NCBI GenBank assembly: GCA_017631435.1
Contig: JAGBTG010000056.1
Coordinates: forward strand, 124,001 to 188,000
From: Bacteroidales bacterium
Lineage (GTDB): Bacteria; Bacteroidota; Bacteroidia; Bacteroidales; UBA932
Direction of reading: 5' to 3'
DNA: 64,000 nt
Position 1 is the first letter of the stretch, and every line of letters starts with the position of its first letter. Below, one piece after another: positions 35,918 to 45,395 of the stretch. The translations under genes and the position numbers were made by a program. Under the pieces are notes generated by a model, which was not told the DNA's origin, did not search any database, and worked only from the letters and a program-made list of their open reading frames with translations.

Positions 35918-36865
35918 ATGATTGAGATTTTCTACAAATCAAAAGGACAGATTATAACATCGCAGGACATTGCTTACTTGGATGAGCTTGGTTTTGATGA
36001 TGTGCTTTGGATAGACCTCTTTGAGCCAACCGGCGAGGAAAAAAGGGGTGTTGAGGCCTTTTTGGAAACAACTCTACAGAGCCGTGCCCAAGCGGAGGAG
36101 ATTGAGAGTTCATCTAGATATTCAGAAACCGACACAACAATTTTTGCCAATACCAACTTCCTTATTCCAGGTCCCGACAACTACAACATGGAGGCGGTAT
36201 CGTTCATTATCTCGGAAGGTATATTGGTAACAATCAGACAGGTCCCTTTGCGTACCTTCACAGATATGCAGAGAAGGATTTCCGTTTCATACAAATTGTA
36301 TCCAACAGGTTACCATATTTTGGTTGCAATCCTTGAGAACAGAATTGACCTGGATGCAGATATGATTGAGCTCATGGCAAAGGAGATTGCACAGTTCAGC
36401 AAGAGCGTGAGTGCCGGCGAAACTGTAAGCGAGGATTTCCTTTTGGATATCAACCAGTTGCAGGAGAATACCATGATGGTAAGGGAGAACATTATTGATA
36501 AGCAGAGAATGATCTCCTCTATCCTCAAGAGTGACAAGTTCCCACGTGATGTGCATTCAAAACTGAATGTTCTTGTTAAGGATATTGCCTCACTTCTTAA
36601 CCATACCAACTTCAACTTTGAGCGTCTTGAGTATCTTCAGAACACTGTGCTGGGTCTTATCAACTTGGACCAGAACAAAATCATGAAGATCCTTACCTAC
36701 GTTTCATTGCTTTTCATGCCGCCAACCCTCATTTCAGGTATCTTTGGTATGAACATAGGTCTCCCTATCTTCAATCAGAAATGGGATTTCCTTATGGTTG
36801 TGGGTGTGATGCTTGTTTCCGTTGGTATCGCTTCGTTCCTCTTCAGACGCAGGAAGATGTTCTAA
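35918..36865 (+). CDS. corA: CorA-type magnesium/cobalt transporter
   Basis: 315 residues from the ATG at 35918 (MIEIFYKSKGQIITSQDIAY). A longer frame to 35798 is rejected since it runs backwards through the his leader. The large cytoplasmic N-domain is followed by two C-terminal membrane helices with the signature loop FGMNIGLPIF (GMN motif) and a basic tail RRRKMF. CorA proteins form pentameric Mg2+ channels gated by internal Mg2+. Divergent from the his operon; no Mg sensor is seen upstream. Confidence 0.93.
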   Translation: MIEIFYKSKGQIITSQDIAYLDELGFDDVLWIDLFEPTGEEKRGVEAFLETTLQSRAQAEEIESSSRYSETDTTIFANTNFLIPGPDNYNMEAVSFIISEGILVTIRQVPLRTFTDMQRRISVSYKLYPTGYHILVAILENRIDLDADMIELMAKEIAQFSKSVSAGETVSEDFLLDINQLQENTMMVRENIIDKQRMISSILKSDKFPRDVHSKLNVLVKDIASLLNHTNFNFERLEYLQNTVLGLINLDQNKIMKILTYVSLLFMPPTLISGIFGMNIGLPIFNQKWDFLMVVGVMLVSVGIASFLFRRRKMF

Positions 36866-36913
36866 AATTGAGCATTCAGACATTACTGTTTCTATCTCAA
36901 TGTAATTGTGTAG

Positions 36914-36933
36914 CCTTTCCCTAATAGGGAAGG
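36914..36933. terminator. Short hairpin after corA
   Basis: CCTTTCCC and GGGAAGG pair around a five-base loop between the convergent corA and an orphan gene. No clean T-run, so a weak terminator at best. Confidence 0.45.
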
Positions 36934-36947
36934 GTACAAAGGCGACA

Positions 36948-37463
36948 CTATAAACCAAGCTTAAATAGTTTGTAATTATATTTTTTTTTAGGCTTTATAT
37001 AATATGTTGTAGTATCATACCTCTGTTTTTTTAAATAATTCTTATTATGAACAATACATACATTATCTATAATCTGCAAACTATATATATCTGCTAAATT
37101 AGTAATAGAAATTGTATCGTTTAACTTGTAATCTGGATAGATATTTATTAAATCAAAAGTATAATAACATTTTCTACGTATACCCATATTATTTATGATC
37201 TCATGAGTAGTTAAAATTAAATATCTTTCATTTTGTAATCTCGCTTCAATTAAAGCTACATGAGAATTTATATATTTTATTTTTTTTATGTAATATTGAT
37301 CGCTCTCGTTTATAACGGATTGACCATTTATCCTAAAAGGAAAAATGAAAAGTATTATACAACTGATAATTAGGAAAAGATTGTATAACTTTAAATCTAT
37401 AGTTATACATGTCAAACCATTCAGCTTTTGTTGCATTCGTTGTTTCATATCCATTATTATCAA
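36948..37463 (-). CDS. Hypothetical protein, AT-rich orphan
   Basis: 171 residues if the first ATG is used; a start at MKQRMQQKLNG or later is equally possible. One hydrophobic stretch (LFLIISCIILFIFPFRING) near residues 28-48 could be a signal anchor or signal peptide, so the remaining ~120 residues would be periplasmic. No family recognised. Base composition is far more AT-rich than the neighbours, and codons such as ATA and AAT dominate, which suggests recent acquisition. It is followed upstream on the same strand by another AT-rich orphan. Confidence 0.55.
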   Translation of the reverse strand: MIIMDMKQRMQQKLNGLTCITIDLKLYNLFLIISCIILFIFPFRINGQSVINESDQYYIKKIKYINSHVALIEARLQNERYLILTTHEIINNMGIRRKCYYTFDLINIYPDYKLNDTISITNLADIYSLQIIDNVCIVHNKNYLKKQRYDTTTYYIKPKKKYNYKLFKLGL

Positions 37464-37549
37464 TTAATCTTTGATTTGATTGTTTGAGGAGTAGCCTGCA
37501 AGTTTTCCAGGCCGTCAGTGGTGGCCTTTTAAATTCATATCATAAGTTC

Positions 37550-38107
37550 TTAATATCTCCCATATATGGAATCTATAGCAGTCAAGTCAGGTGGCGGCAA
37601 AGTTTCCTCTCCAGATTCTATCTCAATATAATTGCAATATACTGTATTATTATATTTTACCTTTATTTTACTTGAATCTTCCCTATCAATTACAACCTCA
37701 AAAGTATCTCCTTCCTTGTTTTTACATATTACTGTCTCAATATTATTTTCCCATATTCCAACAATGCTGTTCCACATGAAGTCAGTTTCTTCAATATGTA
37801 TATAATCCATATAATCGAACAAATCCACTCTAACTACTTTTGCTCCACTAAAAGAATAGAATGAATATATGTGTCTTCCCATGGCATTATGCTCAATAGA
37901 CATAAATGGATTGCTCATTGAAGGAATATAGAAGTCTTCTTTTACAAAGGAAATATCATTTGTGACTACCCTTTTAAAATCGCTCACTAATATTACCTTT
38001 GGTTCAATGATACTTGAGTTGCATGAATAGCTGGAAAATACCAGAATGATGCTACAAATTAATATGCTTAATAACTTTATAGTATTTGACATATTTAGTT
38101 TCTTCAT
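37550..38107 (-). CDS. Hypothetical lipoprotein, AT-rich orphan
   Basis: 185 residues. Signal peptide ends IILVFSSYSCNSS, a lipobox, so it is probably lipid-anchored. The body has no known motif; it reads as a small beta-rich domain (VICKNKEGDTFEVVIDRE, IKVKYNNTVYCNYIEIE). Its ATG overlaps the stop of the upstream glycosyltransferase gene (TAATG), so it may be translated with the glycan operon even though its base composition is much more AT-rich. Function unknown. Confidence 0.65.
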   Translation of the reverse strand: MKKLNMSNTIKLLSILICSIILVFSSYSCNSSIIEPKVILVSDFKRVVTNDISFVKEDFYIPSMSNPFMSIEHNAMGRHIYSFYSFSGAKVVRVDLFDYMDYIHIEETDFMWNSIVGIWENNIETVICKNKEGDTFEVVIDREDSSKIKVKYNNTVYCNYIEIESGEETLPPPDLTAIDSIYGRY

Positions 38108-38919
38108 TATTTATATGATTTCCACCAAGCCTTAAGATCAAATGTCACTCTTCTAGGATGCTTTATCAGATTGAACATCAGATAATACAACTTCACAAGA
38201 GCATAGTGCAGCATGTTTGAGTGTCTGCGGAAGAAGCGGCGGAAGGATTTCTGTACTATTATTTCGCGCTGGAGGTTGCTCCAGACGTTCTGGCTGCAGC
38301 CGCCGCCGTAGTGGAATACGGGTACATCAAGGGTGATGATTTCCAGGTTGTGTTTCCAGAAAGTGTAGAACAGATCCATATCCTCGCCGTAGATGAAATA
38401 CTCCTCGCACCAGCGGCCTACTTTCTCGTAGTTTTCTCTTGAGATGATTACAGATGCACCTCTGCACCAGTATTTGGCTTTGTTGCGGTTGGTGTTCCAC
38501 AGTAAGATTTCTTTGAGGAACGGAATCTCCATGCGGGCGTTTTCTACTGAGCCGTCGCGGTTGAAAAGGGGAGTTACATATACTTTGTCGGGATTAAGAA
38601 ATACCTTCTCGTAGTCTGAGTCTGCTCCTTGTTGAAGGGCTGTGTCTGGGTTAAGGAAATGGAGAATCTCTCCGCGGGCAGCGTCTGCTCCCACATTGCA
38701 ACCTTTGGCAAATCCCATGTTCTCGGCAGCCCTTATAATCTTGAATTGCGGAAGTGATTCAAATTCACTGCAAAGTGCTATGGAGTTGTCTGTAGAGTCA
38801 TTGTCCACTACAATTACCTCATAATCAACAGTAAGGTGCTGCTGGATGCTGGCAAGGCAATCTTTCAGCATCCCTTTGGAGTTGTAGTTGACTATAATTA
38901 TGGAGAGTTTTCTGCTCAT
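38107..38919 (-). CDS. Glycosyltransferase family 2 protein
   Basis: 270 residues, GT-A fold. LSIIIVNYNSKGMLKDCLAS, EVIVVDNDSTDNSIAL and HFLNPDTAL (DXD-like) are the nucleotide-sugar and metal motifs of rhamnosyl-type GT2 enzymes; YFIYGEDMDLFYTFWK is the usual acceptor-side ED motif. It adds a sugar to a lipid- or surface-glycan in the cytoplasm. Overlaps the flippase gene by ATGA, so it belongs to the same operon. Confidence 0.92.
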   Translation of the reverse strand: MSRKLSIIIVNYNSKGMLKDCLASIQQHLTVDYEVIVVDNDSTDNSIALCSEFESLPQFKIIRAAENMGFAKGCNVGADAARGEILHFLNPDTALQQGADSDYEKVFLNPDKVYVTPLFNRDGSVENARMEIPFLKEILLWNTNRNKAKYWCRGASVIISRENYEKVGRWCEEYFIYGEDMDLFYTFWKHNLEIITLDVPVFHYGGGCSQNVWSNLQREIIVQKSFRRFFRRHSNMLHYALVKLYYLMFNLIKHPRRVTFDLKAWWKSYK

Positions 38920-40373
38920 TTTTTCAGTTTAAGTACTTTAAGGGCCTGGTTTCTGATGTCTCTGTATTCTTCTGCCCTGTAGATAAATTCGTATGAAATT
39001 ACGGTAATCACAAATCCTGCAGCCAATTGTACAAGCAAGGTTAACAGCGGTGACAATTCAATTGCATTGCCAATCACATATACCACTCCACCCATAACGG
39101 CAGAACATGCGAAGAACGGTATAATGTCTGCTACCTGACGGACCAAAGAGTAAGGGATTTCTTTTGAAACATACCATGCATGTACCAGGTAGGAGAGGGC
39201 CGATACGGCAACCATTCCCCACAGCATCATGTTTATGTCATAAATTATACCCAAGGTTACCGGAATGGCAGCCAGAAGGGTCTTTATCACCTCAAGTTTA
39301 AGTGTTACCTCCGATTTGCCGTTGGCATTGAATACATTCACACTGGCAAGAATTAGCGGCAAGAATAATCCCGACAGTCCAAGCAGTCTCAGGTACGGCA
39401 CACTTGGGAGCCACTGCTCACCAATGAGCACATGAATCATGGATTCAGCACAACCGAGGAGCCCCATTACCAATGTGCAGGTAATGAGCATGGTAAGACG
39501 GACAATTCTGCTGTATACCCTCACTTGCCTTGTAGGGTCATCCTGGATGGTGCTCATTACAGGGTATCCCACTTTCTGTACTACCTGGCCTATATTCTGT
39601 GTTACGAGGCTCTTGAACTTGTCTGCCCTTACAAAATATCCAACCTGAACCGGGTTGTACATTTTGCCAATTACAAAGGAGTAGATCTCGTTCCATACAG
39701 TGCTTATCAGTGAACTTGCAAGGAGTTTGCTTCCAAAATTGAACATCTCCCTGAAACTTCTTACCGAGAATACCAGCGAAGGTTTCCAGCTTGAGAATAC
39801 CCAAAGGAGGATTGATATCATTGCCTGTTTGGAGAGCTGTTGTGCTACAAGTGCCCATACGCCCCAACCTGTAAGGGCCATCCAGATACTGGCTACGCCG
39901 CTTGTTACGGCTGCTATAAGGGAGATGATGGCCTGGGTCTTGAAGTCTATTTTCCTTATGAAGTTTACCTTCTGCACCTGGGTGAAGGATACTATGATTA
40001 CAGAGAGTGAAAGGACTCTCAACAGTTTGGTAAGTATCTCATATCCAAGGAATGATGCCACCCAAGGTGAGATTGCGTAAAGTATTGCATAAATGCCTGC
40101 CCCAAGGGCAAGGTTGGTGTAGAATACTGTACTCAGATCCTTGTTGGTTACATCTGATTTCCTTATGAGGGCACCGCTGAAACCGCTGTCCATGAGGGAG
40201 TTTCCAAGGGTTACAAAAATTGCAACCATTCCCACAAGGCCAAACTGTTCAGGTGCAAGGATATTGGCCAGAATGATGCTCACTATGGCTGTAAGACCCG
40301 TGCCGGAAAAGCTCTCTATAAAGCCCCAGCCAAGTCCTTTTGCTGTCTTTTCCTTTAATGTGCTGTTGCTCAT
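38916..40373 (-). CDS. Lipopolysaccharide/oligosaccharide flippase (Wzx-like, MOP superfamily)
   Basis: 485 residues from the ATG at 40373 (MSNSTLKEKTAKGLGWGFIE); the start overlaps the upstream stop as ATGA. About 14 membrane helices. IILANILAPEQFGLVGMVAI and MDSGFSGALIRKSDVTNKDL are typical of the WzxC/PST subgroup of polysaccharide translocases. It would flip lipid-linked glycan units to the periplasm. Lies between a GT4 gene and a GT2 gene, so the trio probably makes and exports one glycan; no polymerase is visible. Confidence 0.9.
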   Translation of the reverse strand: MSNSTLKEKTAKGLGWGFIESFSGTGLTAIVSIILANILAPEQFGLVGMVAIFVTLGNSLMDSGFSGALIRKSDVTNKDLSTVFYTNLALGAGIYAILYAISPWVASFLGYEILTKLLRVLSLSVIIVSFTQVQKVNFIRKIDFKTQAIISLIAAVTSGVASIWMALTGWGVWALVAQQLSKQAMISILLWVFSSWKPSLVFSVRSFREMFNFGSKLLASSLISTVWNEIYSFVIGKMYNPVQVGYFVRADKFKSLVTQNIGQVVQKVGYPVMSTIQDDPTRQVRVYSRIVRLTMLITCTLVMGLLGCAESMIHVLIGEQWLPSVPYLRLLGLSGLFLPLILASVNVFNANGKSEVTLKLEVIKTLLAAIPVTLGIIYDINMMLWGMVAVSALSYLVHAWYVSKEIPYSLVRQVADIIPFFACSAVMGGVVYVIGNAIELSPLLTLLVQLAAGFVITVISYEFIYRAEEYRDIRNQALKVLKLKK

Positions 40374-41485
40374 GAGAATTTCCTGTAAATTTCTACCATC
40401 TGGTTTACGTTGGTGTCCCACTCATAAAGTTTGCATACCCTCTCTCTTGCAGCCTTGCCCATCTTTTCTTTCATTTGCGGGTTGTCTATGAATTTCTGCA
40501 GTGCGGCAGCGGCAGCTTCCGGGTTACGGCGGGGAACTATGATTCCGCTTACCCCGTCTTCTATAACTTCTGTAAACCCGTCTGCATCCGAAGCCACTAC
40601 AGGGCATTCACAGGCCATAGCCTCAAGAGCCGATACTCCAAAACTCTCGGAATTTGACATATAGCATGCCACATCGTACTTTGCAAACTCCTTCGGGAGG
40701 AGATTGTTGGGAACGAATCCCCTGAAATGCACTTTCTCCGCTATTCCAAGTTCTGCGGAAAGGTTTTCAAGTTTTTCCCTGTCGGGACCCTTACCAACAA
40801 GTTCCAGAGAGCACTCAATATCAGGGTTGTTGGCTGCTACAATGGCAAATGCCCTAATGATGTATTCGTTGCCGTATTTGTTCTGGAGGGTTTTTACACT
40901 CCCTACGGTGAATTTTCTTCTGTGGGGAGTATTTTCTGCTTGTAGCTCCTCCACCTCAAGTTTCCTGAAGAGGGAAGTATCTACTCCAAATGGGGTAATT
41001 TCCATCTCCTTGCTGGTGTACCTGCTTGTCTCCTTGGCCATTACATGGCTGGTAGAGAGTATCTTGTCTGCCTTGCCAAGTGTGAATTTCACCATTGCTG
41101 TGTGCAGCGGAGATTTTTTTGGATACAGGTACACATCACTTCCCCAAACCGATTCAATATGTGGATGGAATCCGCTCAGTGCGGCTATAAGCGAGTAACT
41201 TGTAACATAGTGGGAGTGGAGCAACTGGGGTTTTTCCAGCTCCAGTACCCTTTTGAGGTCCTTTACTGCCTGCAGATGCCTCCTTACAGGATAAAGCAGC
41301 CCTTTCTTCTCCCTTTTGTAGTTGAAAAGATCAAAGCAGTGGCATCTCACCCCCAGTAGCGCATAGAAATCACCACTGTACGGCACAATGCTGTACAGCA
41401 CAATATCCAACCCTTTTCCTTTAAGGGCCTCCACCCATCTCTGGGTGTGCACGCTGGTGGCATCTGAGACAATAAGAACTTTCAT
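40370..41485 (-). CDS. Glycosyltransferase family 4 protein
   Basis: 371 residues, GT-B fold. LLHSHYVTSYSLIAALSGFH in the N-domain, then SNSESFGVSALEAMACECPV with the E-x7-E nucleotide-sugar motif in the C-domain. ITPFGVDTSLF is also typical. It transfers a sugar from a nucleotide donor; acceptor not inferable. First gene of the three-gene glycan operon; the stop overlaps the flippase start. Confidence 0.92.
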   Translation of the reverse strand: MKVLIVSDATSVHTQRWVEALKGKGLDIVLYSIVPYSGDFYALLGVRCHCFDLFNYKREKKGLLYPVRRHLQAVKDLKRVLELEKPQLLHSHYVTSYSLIAALSGFHPHIESVWGSDVYLYPKKSPLHTAMVKFTLGKADKILSTSHVMAKETSRYTSKEMEITPFGVDTSLFRKLEVEELQAENTPHRRKFTVGSVKTLQNKYGNEYIIRAFAIVAANNPDIECSLELVGKGPDREKLENLSAELGIAEKVHFRGFVPNNLLPKEFAKYDVACYMSNSESFGVSALEAMACECPVVASDADGFTEVIEDGVSGIIVPRRNPEAAAAALQKFIDNPQMKEKMGKAARERVCKLYEWDTNVNQMVEIYRKFS

Positions 41486-41503
41486 TATATTCTTCCCGAT
41501 GAA

Positions 41504-42784
41504 TTATTTTTTAGCTGCAATGAACTTGTTGTATAACAACAGTCCGACGATGCTCAATATACCTATTCCGGTGAAAATCAGCCACAAAAGCTGTGGTTTG
41601 CCCATCTCCTCCACAATGCTTACATATAGGCTTGCACCAAGGAAAGATCCGATTGAACTTCCAATTACTCCGTATAGGAATGAGTAGCCCATATAAAGTG
41701 CCTTCTTGTCGGGAGGAGCAATGATTCCAATGTATGAAAGGAATTTTGGATGGGTTGTCATCTCACCAAGGGTGAATACCATAAGACCTACGATGAAAAT
41801 CCATGGTGAACCTCCAATGCTGAGGATTGCCATACCAAGTGTACCGCATCCTATACCCATAATCATGGTAGGAAGTGCAGGCCAGTTCTGTACAAGTTTT
41901 GAAACTATCAGCTGAAGGCAGATGATCACACCTGCATTGATTACTGTAACATGCTCTGTATCAAATTTCCAGCTTGGGTTGTCTACAAAGATGCCCAGGA
42001 ATGAATTAACTGCGTTATCTATTGGGGTCATGTCTACATACTCCTTCAAGTACCAAAGCACTGTACCGTACATCTGGAAGTAGAGGATCCAGAAGCCGGA
42101 GTAAAGGAAGATGAGAAGGATGAATTTGTAGTCTTTGAGTACCTGTACAATTCCTATAAACAGCTCTTTGATGCTCTTGCTTTGAGTTTTGTTGTTCAGG
42201 TTGGCTGCAGGCTCCCTGTAGAAGAATGTGTTGATAAGCATGAGGATACATCCCACTGCCGCTGCCATGTAGAAAATGTTGTGGTAACCCCTTGCCTTAA
42301 GCATTGGAACCAGGATAAGCGGAACAAGGAATGCTCCAAGGTTGATTGACCAGTAGAAGATTCCAAATCCGAGTGTAGAGTTCTCCTCAGTAGTTGATTT
42401 TGCAATTGTTCCCGATATTACCGGTTTGAAGAATCCTGCACCAACTGCCATAAGAAGCAATGATGCAAATACCGGAATGTATGATTCAGTTATTGATGTA
42501 AGTGCATAACCACCTGTAATGCAAGTAAATGCAAAGAACAGGATTCTTCTGTATCCGTATCTGTCTGCAATACCTCCCGCAATGATTGGCAAGAAGTAAA
42601 GCAGTGGCTGTATGGTTCCCATAATTGTTCCTGCCTGTGCCTTGCTGAAGCCCAAGCCTCCCTCTTCTCCGCTGAGTACCAAATACACAGAGAGCACAGA
42701 AAGCACGCCATAGTATGCGCCCCTCTCAAAGAACTCCATTATGATTGCTACCCAAAAATTTCTTTCAAATCCTTTTTTGCTCAT
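41504..42784 (-). CDS. MFS/POT-family transporter (proton-dependent peptide type)
   Basis: 426 residues, about 12 membrane helices. NFWVAIIMEFFERGAYYGVL carries the ExxER-like motif of POT peptide transporters (FFERGAYYG), and GGIADRYGYRR is the MFS motif A. It probably imports di- or tripeptides with protons; the family also includes nitrate and drug carriers. The gap before the esterase gene upstream is short and contains a TCCCGAC word. Confidence 0.85.
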   Translation of the reverse strand: MSKKGFERNFWVAIIMEFFERGAYYGVLSVLSVYLVLSGEEGGLGFSKAQAGTIMGTIQPLLYFLPIIAGGIADRYGYRRILFFAFTCITGGYALTSITESYIPVFASLLLMAVGAGFFKPVISGTIAKSTTEENSTLGFGIFYWSINLGAFLVPLILVPMLKARGYHNIFYMAAAVGCILMLINTFFYREPAANLNNKTQSKSIKELFIGIVQVLKDYKFILLIFLYSGFWILYFQMYGTVLWYLKEYVDMTPIDNAVNSFLGIFVDNPSWKFDTEHVTVINAGVIICLQLIVSKLVQNWPALPTMIMGIGCGTLGMAILSIGGSPWIFIVGLMVFTLGEMTTHPKFLSYIGIIAPPDKKALYMGYSFLYGVIGSSIGSFLGASLYVSIVEEMGKPQLLWLIFTGIGILSIVGLLLYNKFIAAKK

Positions 42785-42828
42785 GAAATAGTTTGTTATG
42801 TGTTGTTAATATTTTCTTCCCGACAGTT

Positions 42829-44106
42829 TTATTTAAGTGTGCTGATAATCCATTCCCACAAGGTATTCATCTGCTCCGGGTAGGTCCAGTGGCCTATATT
42901 CTCTCCAATGATAAGCTGTTTTGGGGCTGTGATGGCATTGTAGGTTGCGCGGGTGCTTGTTGGTGCGCAGGTAATGTCATTGTATCCGTAAAGGTAATGG
43001 ATAGGGTTCCTGAGCTGTCTTGCAAAGTTTGCCACATCGTAGTACCTCATCATCTCAATGTTCTCCTTAGTACGGTTGCTCTCTGCCTTGAAGGTGTGTG
43101 GCCAGCCTCCTGCACGTCCGTTACAGTAACCTTCAATGTCGCATAAGGCAGGGAAGTAGGCTACCGATGCCTTAATCCTGCTGTCCAATGCCGATGTTAC
43201 TATTGAAAGTGCACCGCCCTGGCTGCCGCCGAATGTTCCTACGTTGCCGTTGCACTGTGGCAATGAAAGCAGGAAGTCAATTCCTTTAACGCATCCAAGA
43301 TATACCCTTTTATAATAATATGTGTCCCTGTTGCCAAGGTTGATGCTTGGGTAGTCGTTAAGGATACCGTTGCCCAAATCTGAATAAACCTCTCCCGGCA
43401 AATTCACCGCTATTCCATGGATACCCATCTCAAGGATGATTGCTCCCTGTGCTGCGTGGGTGATGTCGCCCCCTTTCTCTCCAACACCCGCTCCAGGGAA
43501 TCGTAGGATTGCAGGGTATTTTCCTTCTTTGGCCGGCATTGTAAGGATGCCGTACATTCTGGTACCTCCAATGTTGCGGTAGGAGATGTGGTATACATTT
43601 ACATCTTCAGTACACCTGTCGGGAAGGAGCTCCATGGTTGGCTTGAGGTCCACTTTCCTGAGTTTCTCAAGATTGCCGTTCCAGAACTCCATAAAGTCTT
43701 TTGGAAGTTTTACGGTTGGCTGAAGCTTCTCCGGTGAGAACCCAACTGTGCTGGTGGTTGAGTATTTCTTGCCCTCGTGGGTTATGGTTGCCTTTATTCT
43801 CAGGTAACCCGGCTTCTTCATTGTACCGGCCTCAATGGTCCCTTCTGTTCCCTTAAGGGTGATTTCCTTTGTTGTACGGGGAGCCATAAGGTCCTCGCTA
43901 ATCTCATAACTGATGGTAGGGTTTACCATTGCAACTCCCTGGTGCAGAGCCATTACCTTAAGTTTTGCCTTTTTGCCGGTGGAGTAGACTGCATCGGAAT
44001 CGTCGGGAATAAGGATCACCTGAATCTTCTGCTGGCGGGGCTGCGCCATTGCTGTTGCCAATGCCAGGATTGACAGTGCTATAAGTGTGAAAACTCTTCT
44101 CATCAT
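42829..44106 (-). CDS. Secreted acetyl-xylan-esterase-like alpha/beta hydrolase
   Basis: About 425 residues from MMRRVFTLIALSILALATAM; a longer frame to 44196 adds an unlikely leader running through the divergent promoter. Signal peptide ends AMAQ. An N-terminal Ig-like domain (~30-130) precedes the AXE1 fold: GVGEKGG, GTFGGSQGGALSIV with the nucleophile Ser, IHYLYGYNDITCAPTSTRAT with the acid Asp and IGHWTYPEQMN with the His. The family removes acetyl groups from polysaccharides or cephalosporin-like esters. Divergent from the 44205 gene. Confidence 0.85.
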   Translation of the reverse strand: MMRRVFTLIALSILALATAMAQPRQQKIQVILIPDDSDAVYSTGKKAKLKVMALHQGVAMVNPTISYEISEDLMAPRTTKEITLKGTEGTIEAGTMKKPGYLRIKATITHEGKKYSTTSTVGFSPEKLQPTVKLPKDFMEFWNGNLEKLRKVDLKPTMELLPDRCTEDVNVYHISYRNIGGTRMYGILTMPAKEGKYPAILRFPGAGVGEKGGDITHAAQGAIILEMGIHGIAVNLPGEVYSDLGNGILNDYPSINLGNRDTYYYKRVYLGCVKGIDFLLSLPQCNGNVGTFGGSQGGALSIVTSALDSRIKASVAYFPALCDIEGYCNGRAGGWPHTFKAESNRTKENIEMMRYYDVANFARQLRNPIHYLYGYNDITCAPTSTRATYNAITAPKQLIIGENIGHWTYPEQMNTLWEWIISTLK

Positions 44107-44175
44107 TTTATGGTTTAATTTACAAAAATAAGAGTAATTTTCTTTTGGCGCAAAGGTGTGGAACCGGAATTGTGC

Positions 44176-44183
44176 TATCTTTG
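44176..44183 (+). promoter_or_regulatory. -7 promoter element of the 44205 gene
   Basis: TATCTTTG, 21 bases before the ATG. Confidence 0.65.
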
Positions 44184-44204
44184 TGTAGCAATACATTTTT
44201 GAGT

Positions 44205-44783
44205 ATGCGTCAAAGGATCATTTATATTGTGTTGCTTCTGTTTATGAGCAGCAGTGCTTTTGCCCAGGAGCATATCCATAATCTGGAACTTCAGCACCAC
44301 CTGGTGTTCAAGGATACTGTGTTCAGCCGTATAAGACTCATAAGTGGGCAGTTCTCAAAAATGCCTGCAGATTCCGTGCAGTTATACAGGGATGTCTCTT
44401 ATCCCAAAGTGGTTACCCGCATCGGCCGGTACACAGTGAGTCTCATCTTCTATAATGATCTGTTTGCTGCAGGATATGACAGCTCTTTTGCTGGAACAGC
44501 AGTAGATATGCTGGCAACATGTAACGACAATGTCTTCAGTAAGTTGAGATTTACCAGGGATTTTTTTGCTCCCTTTTTTAAGGATGATTTACAGTCACTT
44601 TCCAGATATGATATCCGTTCCATAAAGGCAATTGCCATGTATGAAGACCATCTCTGCATAGATGTGATGTTATGTATTCCCGACAGCGACATTGACCTAT
44701 ATTACAGGATCATTTGCAGGGGAGGCAACCTTTTTGACATTGAAGATGTCTGCAGGGAGTATTGGAGTGATGAGGAAGAATAA
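44205..44783 (+). CDS. Hypothetical secreted protein
   Basis: 192 residues from the ATG at 44205 (MRQRIIYIVLLLFMSSSAFA); the upstream frame would include the promoter. Signal peptide cut after SAFAQ, so periplasmic. The mature protein has no domain I recognise; segments MPADSVQLYRDVSYPKVVTR and VMLCIPDSDIDLYYRIICRG suggest a compact alpha/beta domain, and the C-terminus is acidic (REYWSDEEE). Monocistronic, ending at a strong terminator. Confidence 0.75.
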   Translation: MRQRIIYIVLLLFMSSSAFAQEHIHNLELQHHLVFKDTVFSRIRLISGQFSKMPADSVQLYRDVSYPKVVTRIGRYTVSLIFYNDLFAAGYDSSFAGTAVDMLATCNDNVFSKLRFTRDFFAPFFKDDLQSLSRYDIRSIKAIAMYEDHLCIDVMLCIPDSDIDLYYRIICRGGNLFDIEDVCREYWSDEEE

Positions 44784-44786
44784 AGA

Positions 44787-44822
44787 AAGGATGGTACCAG
44801 CTGGGTGACCATCCTTTTTTTC
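44787..44822 (+). terminator. Intrinsic terminator of the 44205 gene
   Basis: AAGGATGGT and ACCATCCTT pair around a 12-base loop, followed by TTTTTTTT. Confidence 0.92.
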
Positions 44823-44855
44823 TTACAGTAAACGCCATTCATTTCTTTGGGCAGC

Positions 44856-45011
44856 TCAGCTTTCTGCCTCATTTGATACCGACATTGCCATAGTCATTGA
44901 CAGTAGAATGAGACTGAGTATTACTACTGCATACATCTTAATATATGTGAGATAGCTGAAAAATGCTATCCAGAAAATTGAGATGATGATTGGGAGTATC
45001 TTCTTTTTCAT
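44856..45011 (-). CDS. Small membrane protein (51 residues)
   Basis: ATG at 45011 gives MKKKILPIIISIFWIAFFSY, a short turn, then VVILSLILLSMTMAM and a polar tail SVSNEAES: two hydrophobic helices with a basic N-terminus. The longer frame to 45323 runs through repeat array 4 and is not credible. A CATATTTG close to the promoter consensus lies about 30 bases upstream on the minus strand. No family recognised. Confidence 0.5.
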   Translation of the reverse strand: MKKKILPIIISIFWIAFFSYLTYIKMYAVVILSLILLSMTMAMSVSNEAES

Positions 45012-45059
45012 GGTATGAGGTATTTTGTTTGTTGAATAACAAATATGACACTGTAAAAG

Positions 45060-45235
45060 TTGTTGTGTATGCGGAACATTTCCTCCATGTTTAGGGGTGA
45101 ATTCGTGGATGTTTTTCATCTGCGGATCATTTCCTCCACGTTTAGGGGTGAATTCATGGATGTTTTTCATCCGCAGAACATTTCCTCCATGTTTAGGGGT
45201 GAATTCATGGATGTTTTGTGAAAAGATTCCCTGAA
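45060..45235 (+). repeat. Array 4: three 50-51-bp repeats upstream of rpsA
   Basis: TCCTCC recurs at 45082, 45132 and 45183. Each unit has CATTTCCTCCATGTTTAGGG, GTGAATTCATGGATGTTTT, and a 12-base tail. TCCATG can pair with CGTGGA in unit one and TCCA with TGGA throughout. It lies in the divergent gap between a small membrane protein gene and rpsA. The rest of 45236-45395 is the rpsA leader region, with one GTCGGGA word. Confidence 0.88.
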
Positions 45236-45395
45236 AATCACAGCATTTTCGGGAGAAATTCCCTGTCGGGAAGAAAATCTGGGAGAAATGGAGAAAAAAT
45301 TTGGTTAACTCCGCAATTATCACTACTTTCGCGCGCTCAAAATTTTTTTGAGACTATACATATTGTTTAACCCACTAGTAGTTAATTAAATTAAA

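Noticed and set aside
44856..45323. 155-residue frame including array 4
   Set aside because: Only the last 51 residues look like a protein; the rest is repeat translation.
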